DNA from: Streptomyces sp. SCSIO 30461
Lineage (GTDB): Bacteria; Actinomycetota; Actinomycetes; Streptomycetales; Streptomycetaceae
Length of the DNA: 64,000 nucleotides
Reading direction: 5' to 3'
Assembly: GCF_037023745.1 (NCBI RefSeq)
Contig: NZ_CP146101.1
Location: 6,278,001-6,342,000, forward strand
Position 1 is the stretch's first letter. Each line of letters starts with the position of its first letter. The notes beneath the pieces were generated by a model. That model was not told the DNA's origin. It ran no database searches and saw only the letters and a program-made list of their open reading frames with translations. Made by a program: the position numbers and the translations under genes. Shown one piece after another: positions 53,761-62,691 of this stretch.

Positions 53761-54032
53761 GCCGGCCCGAATGGCCCGGTCAGCCGGCTTCCGGGGCGAC
53801 TGCCACGCCCGGGGTGTCATGAGCGGTCCGCGTGGCGGCCGAGGTACCGCCGGTCCACGGGAGGTCATGAGCCGGTGCCCGACGAGACACGCCAGGGCGA
53901 CGCATCGGGATGTGGAAGCCTGACGTCTGGCACGCTGTCCGTGGCCGCTGCGGCGGTTGTCGCCTGCCACGACACGGTGAGTCTCAGCGGCCGGCGATGC
54001 TCCCGTCCGGACGCCAGGAACAGGGACCGAGG

Positions 54033-55205
54033 ATGACGGATTCCGGGGATGACGGAACATCTGCCGACGCGCACACCGAGTCGGTGACCCTCGGTCGTGA
54101 AGGTCTTGACGCGCTGGTGAGTGTCCTGAAACGGCACGGCCGCACGGTGGTGGGCCCCACGGTGCGCGACGGTGCCATCGTGCTCGCCGAGCTCGACTCC
54201 GGCCACGAGTTGCCCGATGGCTGGGGCGTCGAGCTGGAAGCGGGGAAGTACCGAATCCGACGTCGGGACGACGCCGCTGTGTTCGCCCACAGCGCGGGGC
54301 CGCAGTCATGGAAGTCGTTCCTGCATCCGGAACGTGTGCGGCAGTGGACCGCGGACCGCGACCCGGGCGGTGGTCTGACTGTGTGCGCGGACGCGCCGCA
54401 CAGCGTTTCATACGCGTTCCTCGGGGTGAGGCCGTGCGATCTGCGGGCCATCCGAATCCTGGACCGGGTGATGACCGGTGGCCGATACCAGGACTCCGCC
54501 TACCGTTCCCGCCGCGTCGGCGCCTTCCTGATCGCGGTCGAGTGCACGGAGCCTGGGGCGACCTGCTTCTGCGTGTCGATGGGCTCAGGTCCGGCGGTGG
54601 ATGCGGGCTACGACCTCGCGCTGACCGAGGTGCTGGACTCCGGGGGCCACCGCTTCCTCTGCCGGAGCGGCAGCGCGGAAGGAACCGCCGTACTGGCGGA
54701 ACTGCCGCGCCAGAGGGCGGACGAGGCCACACGCGCTGCCGCTGCCGGGGCCGTACGCCAGGCTGCCGAGCACATGGGCCGGTCCATGCCGCCGGTCGAC
54801 CTGCGCACCCTGATGCGTGACAACCTGGAGGCCGAGCGCTGGGACGACGTCACCTCTCGTTGCCTCAGCTGCGGCAACTGCACCATGGTGTGCCCGACGT
54901 GCTTCTGCACGACCACCGAGGACATCACCGACCTGACCGGCGACCACGCCGAACGCTGGAGCCGCTGGGATTCCTGCTACGACCTGGACTTCTCAGCACT
55001 GCACACCGGTCCGGTCCGCGCCACTCCCCGCAGCCGGTACCGCCAGTGGCTCACTCACAAACTGGGCACGTGGCACGACCAGTTCGACAGTTCCGGATGC
55101 GTCGGCTGCGGGCGGTGCATCGTCTGGTGCCCCACCGGAATCGACCTCACCGAGGAAGCACAGGCCCTGCACGACGAGGGCACGAGAACCAGGGGGGCAC
55201 AGTGA
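54033..55205 (+). CDS. NiFe hydrogenase (group 3b-like) iron-sulfur beta subunit, HydB-like
   Basis: 390 residues. N-terminal region shared with sulfhydrogenase beta subunits (LGVRPCDLRAIRILDRV near 130-150), then two 4Fe-4S sites: CLSCGNCTMVCPTCFC and CVGCGRCIVWCPTGID. It passes electrons between the flavin subunit and the NiFe module. ATG 54033 follows GGGACCGAGG. First gene of a tightly packed operon; the stop overlaps the next GTG (GTGA). Confidence 0.86.
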   Translation: MTDSGDDGTSADAHTESVTLGREGLDALVSVLKRHGRTVVGPTVRDGAIVLAELDSGHELPDGWGVELEAGKYRIRRRDDAAVFAHSAGPQSWKSFLHPERVRQWTADRDPGGGLTVCADAPHSVSYAFLGVRPCDLRAIRILDRVMTGGRYQDSAYRSRRVGAFLIAVECTEPGATCFCVSMGSGPAVDAGYDLALTEVLDSGGHRFLCRSGSAEGTAVLAELPRQRADEATRAAAAGAVRQAAEHMGRSMPPVDLRTLMRDNLEAERWDDVTSRCLSCGNCTMVCPTCFCTTTEDITDLTGDHAERWSRWDSCYDLDFSALHTGPVRATPRSRYRQWLTHKLGTWHDQFDSSGCVGCGRCIVWCPTGIDLTEEAQALHDEGTRTRGAQ

Positions 55206-55678
55206 CGTCACCGGCCGACGCTGAACCCGGGACGGGTGCACTCGGCTCACTCGCCGCGGAGCACCGGGCACAGTTGATGGCGCTCGCGCGTGAAGTCAGC
55301 CTTCCCGGGGGCACCCGGCTCTTCGAGGAGGGTGAGCGGGCCGACCGCTTCTGGGTCATCCGCTCCGGCAGCGTCGCCCTCGACGTGGCGATCCCCGGCC
55401 GCGGGCGAACGGTCGTGGAGACGATCTGCGAGGGTCACCTCGTCGGCTGGTCATGGCTGTGTCCCCCGCGCCAGTGGCATCTCGGGGCGGAGTCCAGAAG
55501 TGCCCTCACCGCATGGGAGTTCGATGCCTCCGCGGTCCGTGACCGGTTCGCCGCACATCCGGCGTTCGGACTGGCGCTGGTGACTCTGGTCGCCGAGACC
55601 ATCGGAGACCGACTGCGCGCCACACGTACTCGGCTGCTCGACCTGTACGGGCCGCAGGGGGGCGGGGCGTCCGCGTGA
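55202..55678 (+). CDS. Cyclic-nucleotide-binding-domain protein inside hydrogenase operon
   Basis: 158 residues with a cNMP-binding beta-roll (LPGGTRLFEEGERADRFWVI, GSVALDVAIPGRGRTVVETI, GHLVGWSWLCPPRQWHLGAE) and a C-terminal helix, but no DNA-binding HTH as in Crp. The phosphate-binding cassette is not canonical (no RxA arginine in the expected GE..L..RA context), so a different ligand or a purely structural role is possible. Overlaps hydB and hydG by four bases on each side, implying fixed stoichiometry with the enzyme. Confidence 0.8.
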   Translation: MTSPADAEPGTGALGSLAAEHRAQLMALAREVSLPGGTRLFEEGERADRFWVIRSGSVALDVAIPGRGRTVVETICEGHLVGWSWLCPPRQWHLGAESRSALTAWEFDASAVRDRFAAHPAFGLALVTLVAETIGDRLRATRTRLLDLYGPQGGGASA

Positions 55679-56478
55679 CCACGGTCCCCGTCTCCTACCG
55701 CCTCGCGGACCGTCGACGTGAGACGGCCGACACGGTCACGATCGAGCTCGAGCCGGCGGGTGAGGCTCTTCACCCCTTCGTGCCCGGCCAGTTCGCCATG
55801 GTGTACGCCTTCGGTATCGGCGAGATCCCCGTCTCTGTCTCCAGCTTGTCCGGAGAACGGCTCACCCACACGATCCGTGCCGTAGGCGCGGTGTCCCGGG
55901 CACTGTGCAATCTCCCGACAGGCGCGTCGGTGGGCGTGCGGGGTCCGTTCGGCATCGGTTGGAAGGCAGAGGAGGCACGCGGGCACGATCTGCTTGTCCT
56001 CGGTGGGGGAATCGGCCTCGCCCCCCTTCGGCCGCTGGTCCACGCCGTCCTGGCCGACTCGCACGTATACGGCCGGGTGAACGTGCTCGCGGGTGCTCGG
56101 ACACCGGGCGATCTGCTGTACCAGGACGAGTTCCCCGATTGGGGCCACCCCTTCTGCGGTGCCACGGTCGACCGGCCCACTGACGGTTGGACCGGAAGGG
56201 TCGGAGTCGTCACATCCCTGATCGACGAGGCGCGCTTCGTGCCGGCGCGCACCACCGCGTTCGTCTGCGGCCCCGAGGTCATGATCCGCGCGAGCGCCCG
56301 GGCACTGGTGCAGCTCGGCGTGCGGGCCGACCGCATCCGGGTCTCCTTGGAACGCAACATGCGTTGTGCCACCGGCCACTGCGGGCACTGCCAGCTCGGG
56401 CCGCTGCTGCTCTGCCGTGACGGTCCCGTCGTCCCTCACGACCTGGCCGAACCCCTCCTGGCCGTAAGGGAGTTGTGA
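55675..56478 (+). CDS. Hydrogenase FAD/NAD(P)-binding gamma subunit, HydG-like
   Basis: 267 residues of the ferredoxin-NADP+ reductase type: FAD segment [23 protein letters not shown](P) loop [34 protein letters not shown], and a C-terminal 2Fe-2S site [17 protein letters not shown]. It exchanges electrons with NAD(P)H. Starts with GTG at 55675 in a GTGA overlap. Confidence 0.88.
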   Translation: MTTVPVSYRLADRRRETADTVTIELEPAGEALHPFVPGQFAMVYAFGIGEIPVSVSSLSGERLTHTIRAVGAVSRALCNLPTGASVGVRGPFGIGWKAEEARGHDLLVLGGGIGLAPLRPLVHAVLADSHVYGRVNVLAGARTPGDLLYQDEFPDWGHPFCGATVDRPTDGWTGRVGVVTSLIDEARFVPARTTAFVCGPEVMIRASARALVQLGVRADRIRVSLERNMRCATGHCGHCQLGPLLLCRDGPVVPHDLAEPLLAVREL

Positions 56479-56479
56479 T

Positions 56480-57283
56480 GTGACCGGTCCTCTCCAGCTC
56501 ACAAACCGCGGTCGTCCCAGGCTGGGAGTGTTCAAGTTCGCGTCGTGCGACGGCTGCCAGCTCACGCTCCTCGACTGCGAGGACGAGCTGCTGGCCATCG
56601 CCGAGGAGATCGAAGTCTCCCATTTCCTCGAGGCATCCAGTGATGTCGGGCACGGTCCGTACGACCTGGCACTCGTCGAGGGCTCGGTCACCACCGCAAA
56701 GGACGCGGAGAGAATCCGGCACATCCGCGCCGAGTCCCGCCGACTGGTCACCATCGGTGCCTGCGCCACGGCCGGAGGAGTTCAGGCTCTACGCAACTAC
56801 GCCGACGTCGCCGAATACCTGCAGGTCGTCTACGCCCGCCCGGACTACATCGCCACCCTGGCCACCTCGACCCCGATCTCCGCCCATGTGCACGTCGACT
56901 TCGAGCTGCGGGGTTGTCCCATCGACCGTGCTCAGCTCCTGGAGGTCATCACCGCCTTCCTCGCCGGACGCAGGCCCGGCATTCCGAATCACAGCGTCTG
57001 CTTCTCCTGCAAGCGTCGCGGAACGGTGTGCGTCACCGTCGCCCACGGCACACCCTGCCTGGGACCTGTCACACACGCCGGCTGCGGAGCGATCTGCCCG
57101 GCCTACGGGCGCGGCTGCTACGGCTGCTTCGGCCCCGCGGCGACGACCAACCTGCGGGCTCTGGTGCCGCTCATGCACCGAGACGGAATGAGCGACGACG
57201 AGATCGGGAGGCTCCTGCATACCTTCAACGTCGCCGCCTTCTCCGCAGTGGAGGATGCCACGGAGGAGGACGACCTGTCATGA
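56480..57283 (+). CDS. NiFe hydrogenase small (delta) subunit, HydD-like
   Basis: 267 residues. [20 protein letters not shown] starts the small subunit with the proximal-cluster CxxC; further Cys lie in [46 protein letters not shown] and GCYGCFG, enough for three 4Fe-4S clusters. No twin-arginine signal, so it is cytoplasmic, as expected for group 3. GTG start 1 bp after the previous stop; ends in ATGA overlap with the large subunit. Confidence 0.9.
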   Translation: MTGPLQLTNRGRPRLGVFKFASCDGCQLTLLDCEDELLAIAEEIEVSHFLEASSDVGHGPYDLALVEGSVTTAKDAERIRHIRAESRRLVTIGACATAGGVQALRNYADVAEYLQVVYARPDYIATLATSTPISAHVHVDFELRGCPIDRAQLLEVITAFLAGRRPGIPNHSVCFSCKRRGTVCVTVAHGTPCLGPVTHAGCGAICPAYGRGCYGCFGPAATTNLRALVPLMHRDGMSDDEIGRLLHTFNVAAFSAVEDATEEDDLS

Positions 57284-58674
57284 GCGAGTCCGCTGCGGAG
57301 TCACGTGTGGTGCACATCCCGGCACTCGCCCGCGTCGAGGGCGAGGCCGCACTGCATCTCGTGACCAGGGGCACCTCCGTGATCCGAGCCCAGCTGAAGA
57401 TCTACGAACCTCCACGGTTCTTCGAAGCCTTCCTCCGGGGCCGTGCGCACACCGAGCCTCCCGATATCACGTCGCGGATCTGCGGTATCTGCCCGGTCGC
57501 CTACCAGCTCAGTGCTTGCCGGGCTGTCGAGAACGCGTGCGGAGTCGTGGTGGACGGCCAGCTAGCGGCTCTGCGCAGACTGCTGTACTGCGGTGAGTGG
57601 ATCGAGAGCCAGACCCTGCACATCCATTTGCTGCACGCTCCCGATTTCCTCGGCTACGACGATGTGTTCGGCATGTCCGGTACGCATGCCACCCATGTGC
57701 AGCGCGGACTGCGGCTCAAGCAGGCGGGCAACGCCGTGATCGAACTGCTCGGTGGACGCGCGATCCACCCCGTCAACGTCCGCCTCGGCGGTTTTCATCG
57801 CGCTCCCGCGCCTTCCGAACTCCGACCGCTGGCAACCCGCCTGCGCGGCGCTCTGGAGGACGCCTGGGACACCGTCCGCTGGGTCTCGGGGTTCGACATC
57901 CCCGAGGCCGGATGCGACGTCGATCTGTTCGCTCTCGCCGAGGCCGGTACATACGCCATCGAGTCCGGCGTGCCCACCGTGCTCAGGGCCGGCGGGGAGA
58001 GGACGTCACACAGTTTCCCCGTCCACGCCTTCCCGGACCACGTCGTCGAGGAGCAGGTCCCGCACTCCACTGCACTCCACTCCAGACTCGACGGCCGCCG
58101 GCACCTCACCGGTTCCCTGGCCCGCTACGCCATCAGCGGCCACTTGCTGTCCCCTCTGGCCCTCCAAGCGGCGCGGGAGGCAGGTCTGGACGATCCTCCG
58201 CTACTCCCCCGCACCACCGGAACCACCCCGGACAGGAGCCCCACGAACCCGTACCGGAGCATCCTCGTGCGAGCCGTCGAGGTCCTCTACGCGGTGGAGG
58301 AAGCCCTCCGGATCATCGAGGCGTACGAGCCCCCGCCGCGAGCTCATGTGGACGTGCGACCCCGTGCGGCGGTCGGGCACGGGGCGACCGAGGCTCCACG
58401 TGGGCTGCTCTACCACCGCTACGCGCTCGACGGCGAGGGTCGCATCGCCGAAGCGTGCCTGGTCCCGCCGACCGCCCAGAACCAGGGCGCGATCGAGGAG
58501 GACCTGCGCCGAGCCGTTCAGACCGAGCTGGCCCGCGGGGTCACGGACGAGTCCGAGCTCGCCCGGCTGTGCGAACGGGTCATCCGGAACCACGACCCCT
58601 GTATCTCCTGCTCGGCCCATTTTCTCGACCTGGACGTCGAACGGCACGACCCGACGACCGAGGCCCCGCAATGA
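57280..58674 (+). CDS. NiFe hydrogenase large (alpha) subunit, HydA-like
   Basis: 464 residues, the catalytic subunit. N-terminal Ni-Fe ligands Cys68 and Cys71 lie in [18 protein letters not shown]-terminal Cys441 and Cys444 lie in [11 protein letters not shown]. The 17 residues after His447 are the expected tail removed by a maturation protease such as that at 39178. Subunit set and order (HydB-CNBD-HydG-HydD-HydA) and lack of a Tat signal place it as a soluble NADP-type group 3b enzyme, reversible H2 production or oxidation. Confidence 0.92.
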   Translation: MSESAAESRVVHIPALARVEGEAALHLVTRGTSVIRAQLKIYEPPRFFEAFLRGRAHTEPPDITSRICGICPVAYQLSACRAVENACGVVVDGQLAALRRLLYCGEWIESQTLHIHLLHAPDFLGYDDVFGMSGTHATHVQRGLRLKQAGNAVIELLGGRAIHPVNVRLGGFHRAPAPSELRPLATRLRGALEDAWDTVRWVSGFDIPEAGCDVDLFALAEAGTYAIESGVPTVLRAGGERTSHSFPVHAFPDHVVEEQVPHSTALHSRLDGRRHLTGSLARYAISGHLLSPLALQAAREAGLDDPPLLPRTTGTTPDRSPTNPYRSILVRAVEVLYAVEEALRIIEAYEPPPRAHVDVRPRAAVGHGATEAPRGLLYHRYALDGEGRIAEACLVPPTAQNQGAIEEDLRRAVQTELARGVTDESELARLCERVIRNHDPCISCSAHFLDLDVERHDPTTEAPQ

Positions 58675-58736
58675 GGCGGCGCGAGTCGCGCCACAACCAG
58701 CAGCACCTCGTACAGGAAGGGCTGCGCTGCGTGAAA

Positions 58737-58750
58737 GGGCCCGATGGCCC
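58737..58750. promoter_or_regulatory. DevR-like palindrome GGGCCCGATGGCCC
   Basis: GGGCCnnnnGGCCC palindrome 107-120 bp before the CBS-BON gene at 58857 and just after the hydrogenase operon. Matches all fixed bases of the pattern seen at 39716 and 45527. Confidence 0.5.
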
Positions 58751-58856
58751 TGTGGGACGTTCCCATCGGCACCTTGCGCGGTGAGACTCCGTGTTCGAGT
58801 TTGAATTCGTCCGCACGATCCGGTGCCAGGGCCGTCCCGGGCGGAAGGAGCCCATG

Positions 58857-59561
58857 ATGAGGCACAGCAAGATCGGCAACCTCATGGTGCAGGACGTGAT
58901 CTCGGTGACGGGAGAGATGCCGTTCAAGGCGATAGCCGGGCTTCTTGCCGAGCACCGCATCAGCGGGGTCCCCGTCGTCGATTCCGAGCGGAGGGTACTC
59001 GGCGTGATCTCCGAGAGCGACCTGGTCTTCCGCCAGTCGGGCGACGCACCGAACAGGGAAGCAGGTCCCGGCGCAACGCCTGACGATCGATCCACTGCGA
59101 CGCTGGACGCCACCCGGTTGATGACCAGACCGGCGATCACGGTCGACACCGACGAGACCGTCGCCGGGGCGGCACGAGTCATGGCAGAGCATCGAGTGGA
59201 GCGCCTGCCTGTCGTCGACGGGCAGGGACACCTTGTCGGAATAGTGACCAGGCGTGACCTGCTGCAGGTCTTCCTGCGACCCGACGCGGAGATCCGCAGG
59301 GAGATCGTCGACGATCTCTTCGAACGCACACTGTGGTTGCCTCCTGGCAAGCTCATAGTGAAGGTAGCGGACGGAGTCGTCACCCTGGAAGGTCAACTGG
59401 AGCGGCTCAGTGAGATCCTGGTGGCCGTCAAGCTGGCCCAGCAGGTCGACGGAGTCATCGAGGTCGTCGACAGAGTGACCTATCTGTTCGACGACTCCCC
59501 AGTCGGCCGGGCCGAAGACAGGGTCGGGCACCGGAGAGCCATCAGAGAACGTTCACCGTGA
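58857..59561 (+). CDS. CBS-CBS-BON domain protein
   Basis: 234 residues: CBS1 (GNLMVQDVISVTGEMPFKAI to VISESDLVFRQSG), CBS2 (LMTRPAITVDTDETVAGAAR to IVTRRDLLQVFLRP), BON (VKVADGVVTLEGQLERLSEI). Its C-terminal half is the closest match to the broken copy at 39992 (both have VTRRDLLQ.FLRPD and LWLPPG/LRLPPG). ATG 58857 has AGGAG six bases upstream; ATG 58854 and 58791 are alternatives. Confidence 0.86.
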   Translation: MRHSKIGNLMVQDVISVTGEMPFKAIAGLLAEHRISGVPVVDSERRVLGVISESDLVFRQSGDAPNREAGPGATPDDRSTATLDATRLMTRPAITVDTDETVAGAARVMAEHRVERLPVVDGQGHLVGIVTRRDLLQVFLRPDAEIRREIVDDLFERTLWLPPGKLIVKVADGVVTLEGQLERLSEILVAVKLAQQVDGVIEVVDRVTYLFDDSPVGRAEDRVGHRRAIRERSP

Positions 59562-59764
59562 GGTGCAGGCGGGTTCCGAACTCATGAGCCCTTCGGGTCT
59601 TCCCATGGTGCCGAAGGACTCGCGACGGGGAGTCGGCATGAGTGTGACCGTGGATCTGGCAGCATGCGAGATCTCCCCACCCGCAGCAGACGCACCGCCG
59701 TCCTCGAGGTGATCGTCAGGGCTTTCCGCGATCCGTGGTCTGCCAGGGCGAGCAAGGAGTCGGC

Positions 59765-60268
59765 ATGACCACCAAGCGCATACTCGTCGCCTACGGCAGC
59801 AAGCAAGGTGGCACAGCAGGCATCGCCGACGAGATCGGTTCCGCACTGCGTGAGGACGGATACGAAACGGCTGTGCTCCCGGCCAGGGATGTGAGGGACG
59901 TCAGCGGCTACGAAGCCGTCGTGGTCGGTGGCTCGGTCTACGCGGGCCGGTGGCACCGGGACGCGTCGCGCTTCGTACGACTCCACGCGGAGGGCCTCAG
60001 CGACCGGCCGATCTGGATGTTCAGCAGCGGGCCTGTGGACGGCTCGGCAGAACAGCACGATCTCCCGCCCGTTCGAGGCCTTGCCAGACACATGGAGCGG
60101 CTGCAGGCCCGTGAACACATCACGTTCGGCGACAGCATCACCGCCTCGACACCAGGATGGATCGCCAGATACCTGGTGCGCCACGCCGCGGCGGGAGACT
60201 TCCACAGCCCTGAGCAGATTCAAGGCTGGGCACACCACATCAGTGCCGAACTGGCCGACCGCCCTTGA
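59765..60268 (+). CDS. Flavodoxin-domain protein
   Basis: 167 residues. ILVAYGSKQGGTAGIADEIG is the FMN phosphate loop of a flavodoxin/HemG-like fold; VVVGGSVYAGRWHRDASRFV and WMFSSGPVDGSA are the next loops. Similar proteins sit in DosR-type regulons. It could shuttle electrons from the hydrogenase or act as a protoporphyrinogen-oxidase relative; neither is shown. ATG 59765 follows AAGGAGTCGGC. The 200 bp upstream hold no clear gene. Confidence 0.82.
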   Translation: MTTKRILVAYGSKQGGTAGIADEIGSALREDGYETAVLPARDVRDVSGYEAVVVGGSVYAGRWHRDASRFVRLHAEGLSDRPIWMFSSGPVDGSAEQHDLPPVRGLARHMERLQAREHITFGDSITASTPGWIARYLVRHAAAGDFHSPEQIQGWAHHISAELADRP

Positions 60269-60393
60269 CGCGCGCTGCTGAGAGACGACACAGCGTCGCC
60301 GGCTTCGGGAGAGACGACGCTGGTTCCGATGGGACCGGTCCGTCGGCTTTCCCGGGGCTCTGATGGTGACGTCGCCGGTCGGCAGGACCGTGG

Positions 60394-61350
60394 TCAGGGG
60401 CGGAAGGCGCGGCGGTAGGTGTCGGGCGGTACTCCGACGCTGCGGTGGAAGTGGCGGCGCAGGGTGGTGGCGGTGCCCATGCCGGTGGCCGTGGCGATGG
60501 TGTCGACGGTGGCGTTGGTGGTTTCCAGGAGTTCCTGGGCGTGGCGGATGCGTTGGGTGTGGAGCCAGTGCAGTGGTGTGGTGCCGGTGAGGTGTTTGAA
60601 GTGGCGGGCGAGGTGGCGTGAGCTCATGCGGGCCTGGCGGGCCAGGTCTTCCACGGTGAGGGGCCGGTCGAGGTGTTCCAGGACCCAGGGGAACAGGTCG
60701 CGCAGGGGATGGTTGCCGGGCTCGGGCAAGGGGGTGGCGATGAACTGGGCCTGGCCGCCGTCGCGGTGGGGTGGGATGACCAGACGCCGGGCGATCTTGT
60801 TGGCGTTGGTTGCGCCGTGGTCGAGGCGGACCAGGTGCAGGCACAGGTCCATGGCGGCGGCCTTGCCCGCGGAGGTGAGGACATCGCCGTTGTCGACGTA
60901 GAGGACGTCCGGGTCGACGGTGGCCGCCGGGTGGCGCCGGGCCAGTTCCCGGGTGTGCGCCCAGTGGGTGGTCGCACGTCTGCCGTCGAGCAGACCCGCC
61001 TTGCCCAGGACGAAGGCGCCCGTGCACAGCGAGGCCACACGGGCCCCGGCCGCGTGGGCGACGCGCAGCGCGTCGACGAGGTCGGCGGGTGGTTCGCGGT
61101 CGGTGTCGGCCCAGCCAGGGACGATCACCGTGTCGGCCTGGGCGAGATGGTCGAGGCCGTGGTCGGGCTCCAGGCGGAAGCGGTCGACGTGCACCGGGCC
61201 GGTCCCGCACAGGGAGAAGTCGTACCAGGGGTTGACGATGTGGGTCAGGTCGGACCCGAAGATCTCGATGGCCACGGCGAGTTCGTAGTGGAGCATGCCG
61301 TCGGTGACGGCCAGCGCAACAGCAGGCATGTCCGAAACTGTACGCACCAT
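60394..61350 (-). CDS. GlxA family AraC-type transcriptional regulator
   Basis: 318 residues: N-terminal DJ-1/PfpI-like (class I glutamine amidotransferase) domain with VASLCTGAFVLGKAGLLDGR (nucleophile-elbow Cys), and two C-terminal AraC HTHs (TVEDLARQARMSSRHLARHF; VDTIATATGMGTATTLRRHF). ATG 61350 has GGAA upstream, but an inverted repeat spans it, so ATG 61329 is also possible. Divergent from a saccharopine-dehydrogenase-like gene that it probably controls. Confidence 0.87.
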   Translation of the reverse strand: MVRTVSDMPAVALAVTDGMLHYELAVAIEIFGSDLTHIVNPWYDFSLCGTGPVHVDRFRLEPDHGLDHLAQADTVIVPGWADTDREPPADLVDALRVAHAAGARVASLCTGAFVLGKAGLLDGRRATTHWAHTRELARRHPAATVDPDVLYVDNGDVLTSAGKAAAMDLCLHLVRLDHGATNANKIARRLVIPPHRDGGQAQFIATPLPEPGNHPLRDLFPWVLEHLDRPLTVEDLARQARMSSRHLARHFKHLTGTTPLHWLHTQRIRHAQELLETTNATVDTIATATGMGTATTLRRHFHRSVGVPPDTYRRAFRP

Positions 61351-61363
61351 GTCGTTTCCGACA
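61329..61363. promoter_or_regulatory. Candidate operator in divergent GlxA/reductase region
   Basis: TGTCCGAAAC (61329-61338) and GTTTCCGACA (61354-61363) form an inverted repeat with one mismatch around 15 bp. Located over the regulator start and about 95 bp before the divergent gene. Confidence 0.45.
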
Positions 61364-61457
61364 CTCGTGCGGGGTGCCGTCGAGGGGACAGGATGCGCGT
61401 GTCAGGCCGCGGCGGATCAACAGCGCAGCGGACGTTCGCAGGTACAGGAGCAGTCTT

Positions 61458-62495
61458 ATGAGGTCAGGTCAGCTGGTGGCGGTGTTCGGCGCGTACGGTC
61501 ACACCGGGCGGTTCGTGCTCGCGGAGCTGGCGGCACGGGGGTTCGTCCCGGTGCCCTCCGGACGCAACGCACAGGCGCTCAAGGAACTGGCCGACGAGCA
61601 CGGCCTGGAGGCCCGTGTGGCATCGGTCGAGGATGGGGCCTCGCTGGATGGGGCCCTGGCGGGCACGGTGGCGGTCATCAACTGTGCGGGCCCCTTCGCG
61701 ACGACCACCGGCCCGGTGATCGAGGCCGCGCTCCGCGCGAAGATCCCGTACCTGGACGTGGCCGCCGAGTTGGAGGCCAACCTCGACACCTTCGCCCACT
61801 ACCGGGAACGGGCTCGGGAAGCGGGCGCGGTGATCGTCCCGGCCATGGCCTTCTTCGGCGGTCTCGGCGACCTGCTGGCCACCGCGGCGATGGGCGACTG
61901 GACAACGGCCGACGAGGCCCACATCGCCTACGCGCTCAGCAGCTGGCACCCCACCGCAGGCACCCGCCTGTCCGGGGCCGTCTCCCGCGAGCGCCGTGGC
62001 GACGTGCGCCTGCGCTACCGCGGCGGGCAGTGGGAACAGCGCACCGACGCCGCGCCCACCCTCAAGTGGACCTTCCCGGAACCGATGGGAGTCCGGGCGG
62101 TGATCGGGGAGTTCACGATGGCGGACGTCGTCACCGTCCCCCAGCACCTGCCCATCCCCGACGTGACCACCTATATGACCGCCGAGGCGGTCCGCGACGT
62201 CGCCGCCGCCCACACACCGGCCCCGACCGCCGTCGACGCCGGCGGCCGCTCGGACCAGACGTTCCTCGTCGACGCCGTCGTCCGCTCCGGCGGTACCGAG
62301 CGCCGGGCCACGGCCGGCGGTCAGGACATCTACGCCGTCACCGCACCGCTCGTCGTCGAGGCACTCGAACGCGTCCTGACGGGCCGCACCAGGACCATCG
62401 GCGTCGCCTCCGCCGGCGAGATCTTCGACGCCCCGGACTTCCTGCGCGCACTCGCCCCGCACATCACGCTCGGCCTCCACCTGCCCAACGCCTGA
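61458..62495 (+). CDS. Saccharopine dehydrogenase-like NAD(P)-binding protein
   Basis: 345 residues. Rossmann motif VAVFGAYGHTGRFVLAELAA at the N-terminus, VINCAGPFATTTGPVIEAAL and YLDVAAELEANL are typical of the saccharopine dehydrogenase/trans-enoyl reductase group. ATG 61458 has AGGAG eight bases upstream. Substrate unknown; expression probably under the divergent GlxA-type regulator. Confidence 0.84.
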   Translation: MRSGQLVAVFGAYGHTGRFVLAELAARGFVPVPSGRNAQALKELADEHGLEARVASVEDGASLDGALAGTVAVINCAGPFATTTGPVIEAALRAKIPYLDVAAELEANLDTFAHYRERAREAGAVIVPAMAFFGGLGDLLATAAMGDWTTADEAHIAYALSSWHPTAGTRLSGAVSRERRGDVRLRYRGGQWEQRTDAAPTLKWTFPEPMGVRAVIGEFTMADVVTVPQHLPIPDVTTYMTAEAVRDVAAAHTPAPTAVDAGGRSDQTFLVDAVVRSGGTERRATAGGQDIYAVTAPLVVEALERVLTGRTRTIGVASAGEIFDAPDFLRALAPHITLGLHLPNA

Positions 62496-62651
62496 CTGCA
62501 ACACTCCAAGTCACCGTGAGTCACATTCCAACGGGTCGTGCGTGGGGAATCCCGGACGGCCGCCCACAAGCTCCGACGGTGCTCACGACCGCGCCCCCGA
62601 CGTGCCCTTCCTTCGGTCCCGGCGCGCGACCCAGAAAACAGGCAGAGCCCA

Positions 62652-62687
62652 CCTGGCGCGCCGCGAAGGCCGCGAAGGCGCGCCGGG
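62652..62687 (-). terminator. Terminator after the nitroreductase gene
   Basis: CCTGGCGCGCC (62652-62662) pairs with GGCGCGCCGGG (62677-62687), one wobble, 14-base loop, five bases past the minus-strand stop. Confidence 0.6.
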
Positions 62688-62691
62688 ACAC

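Noticed and set aside
59639..59713. 24-codon plus-strand ORF with GGGGAG upstream, before the flavodoxin gene
   Set aside because: Too short, no homology; the ribosome-site likeness to the flavodoxin start is suggestive but not enough.
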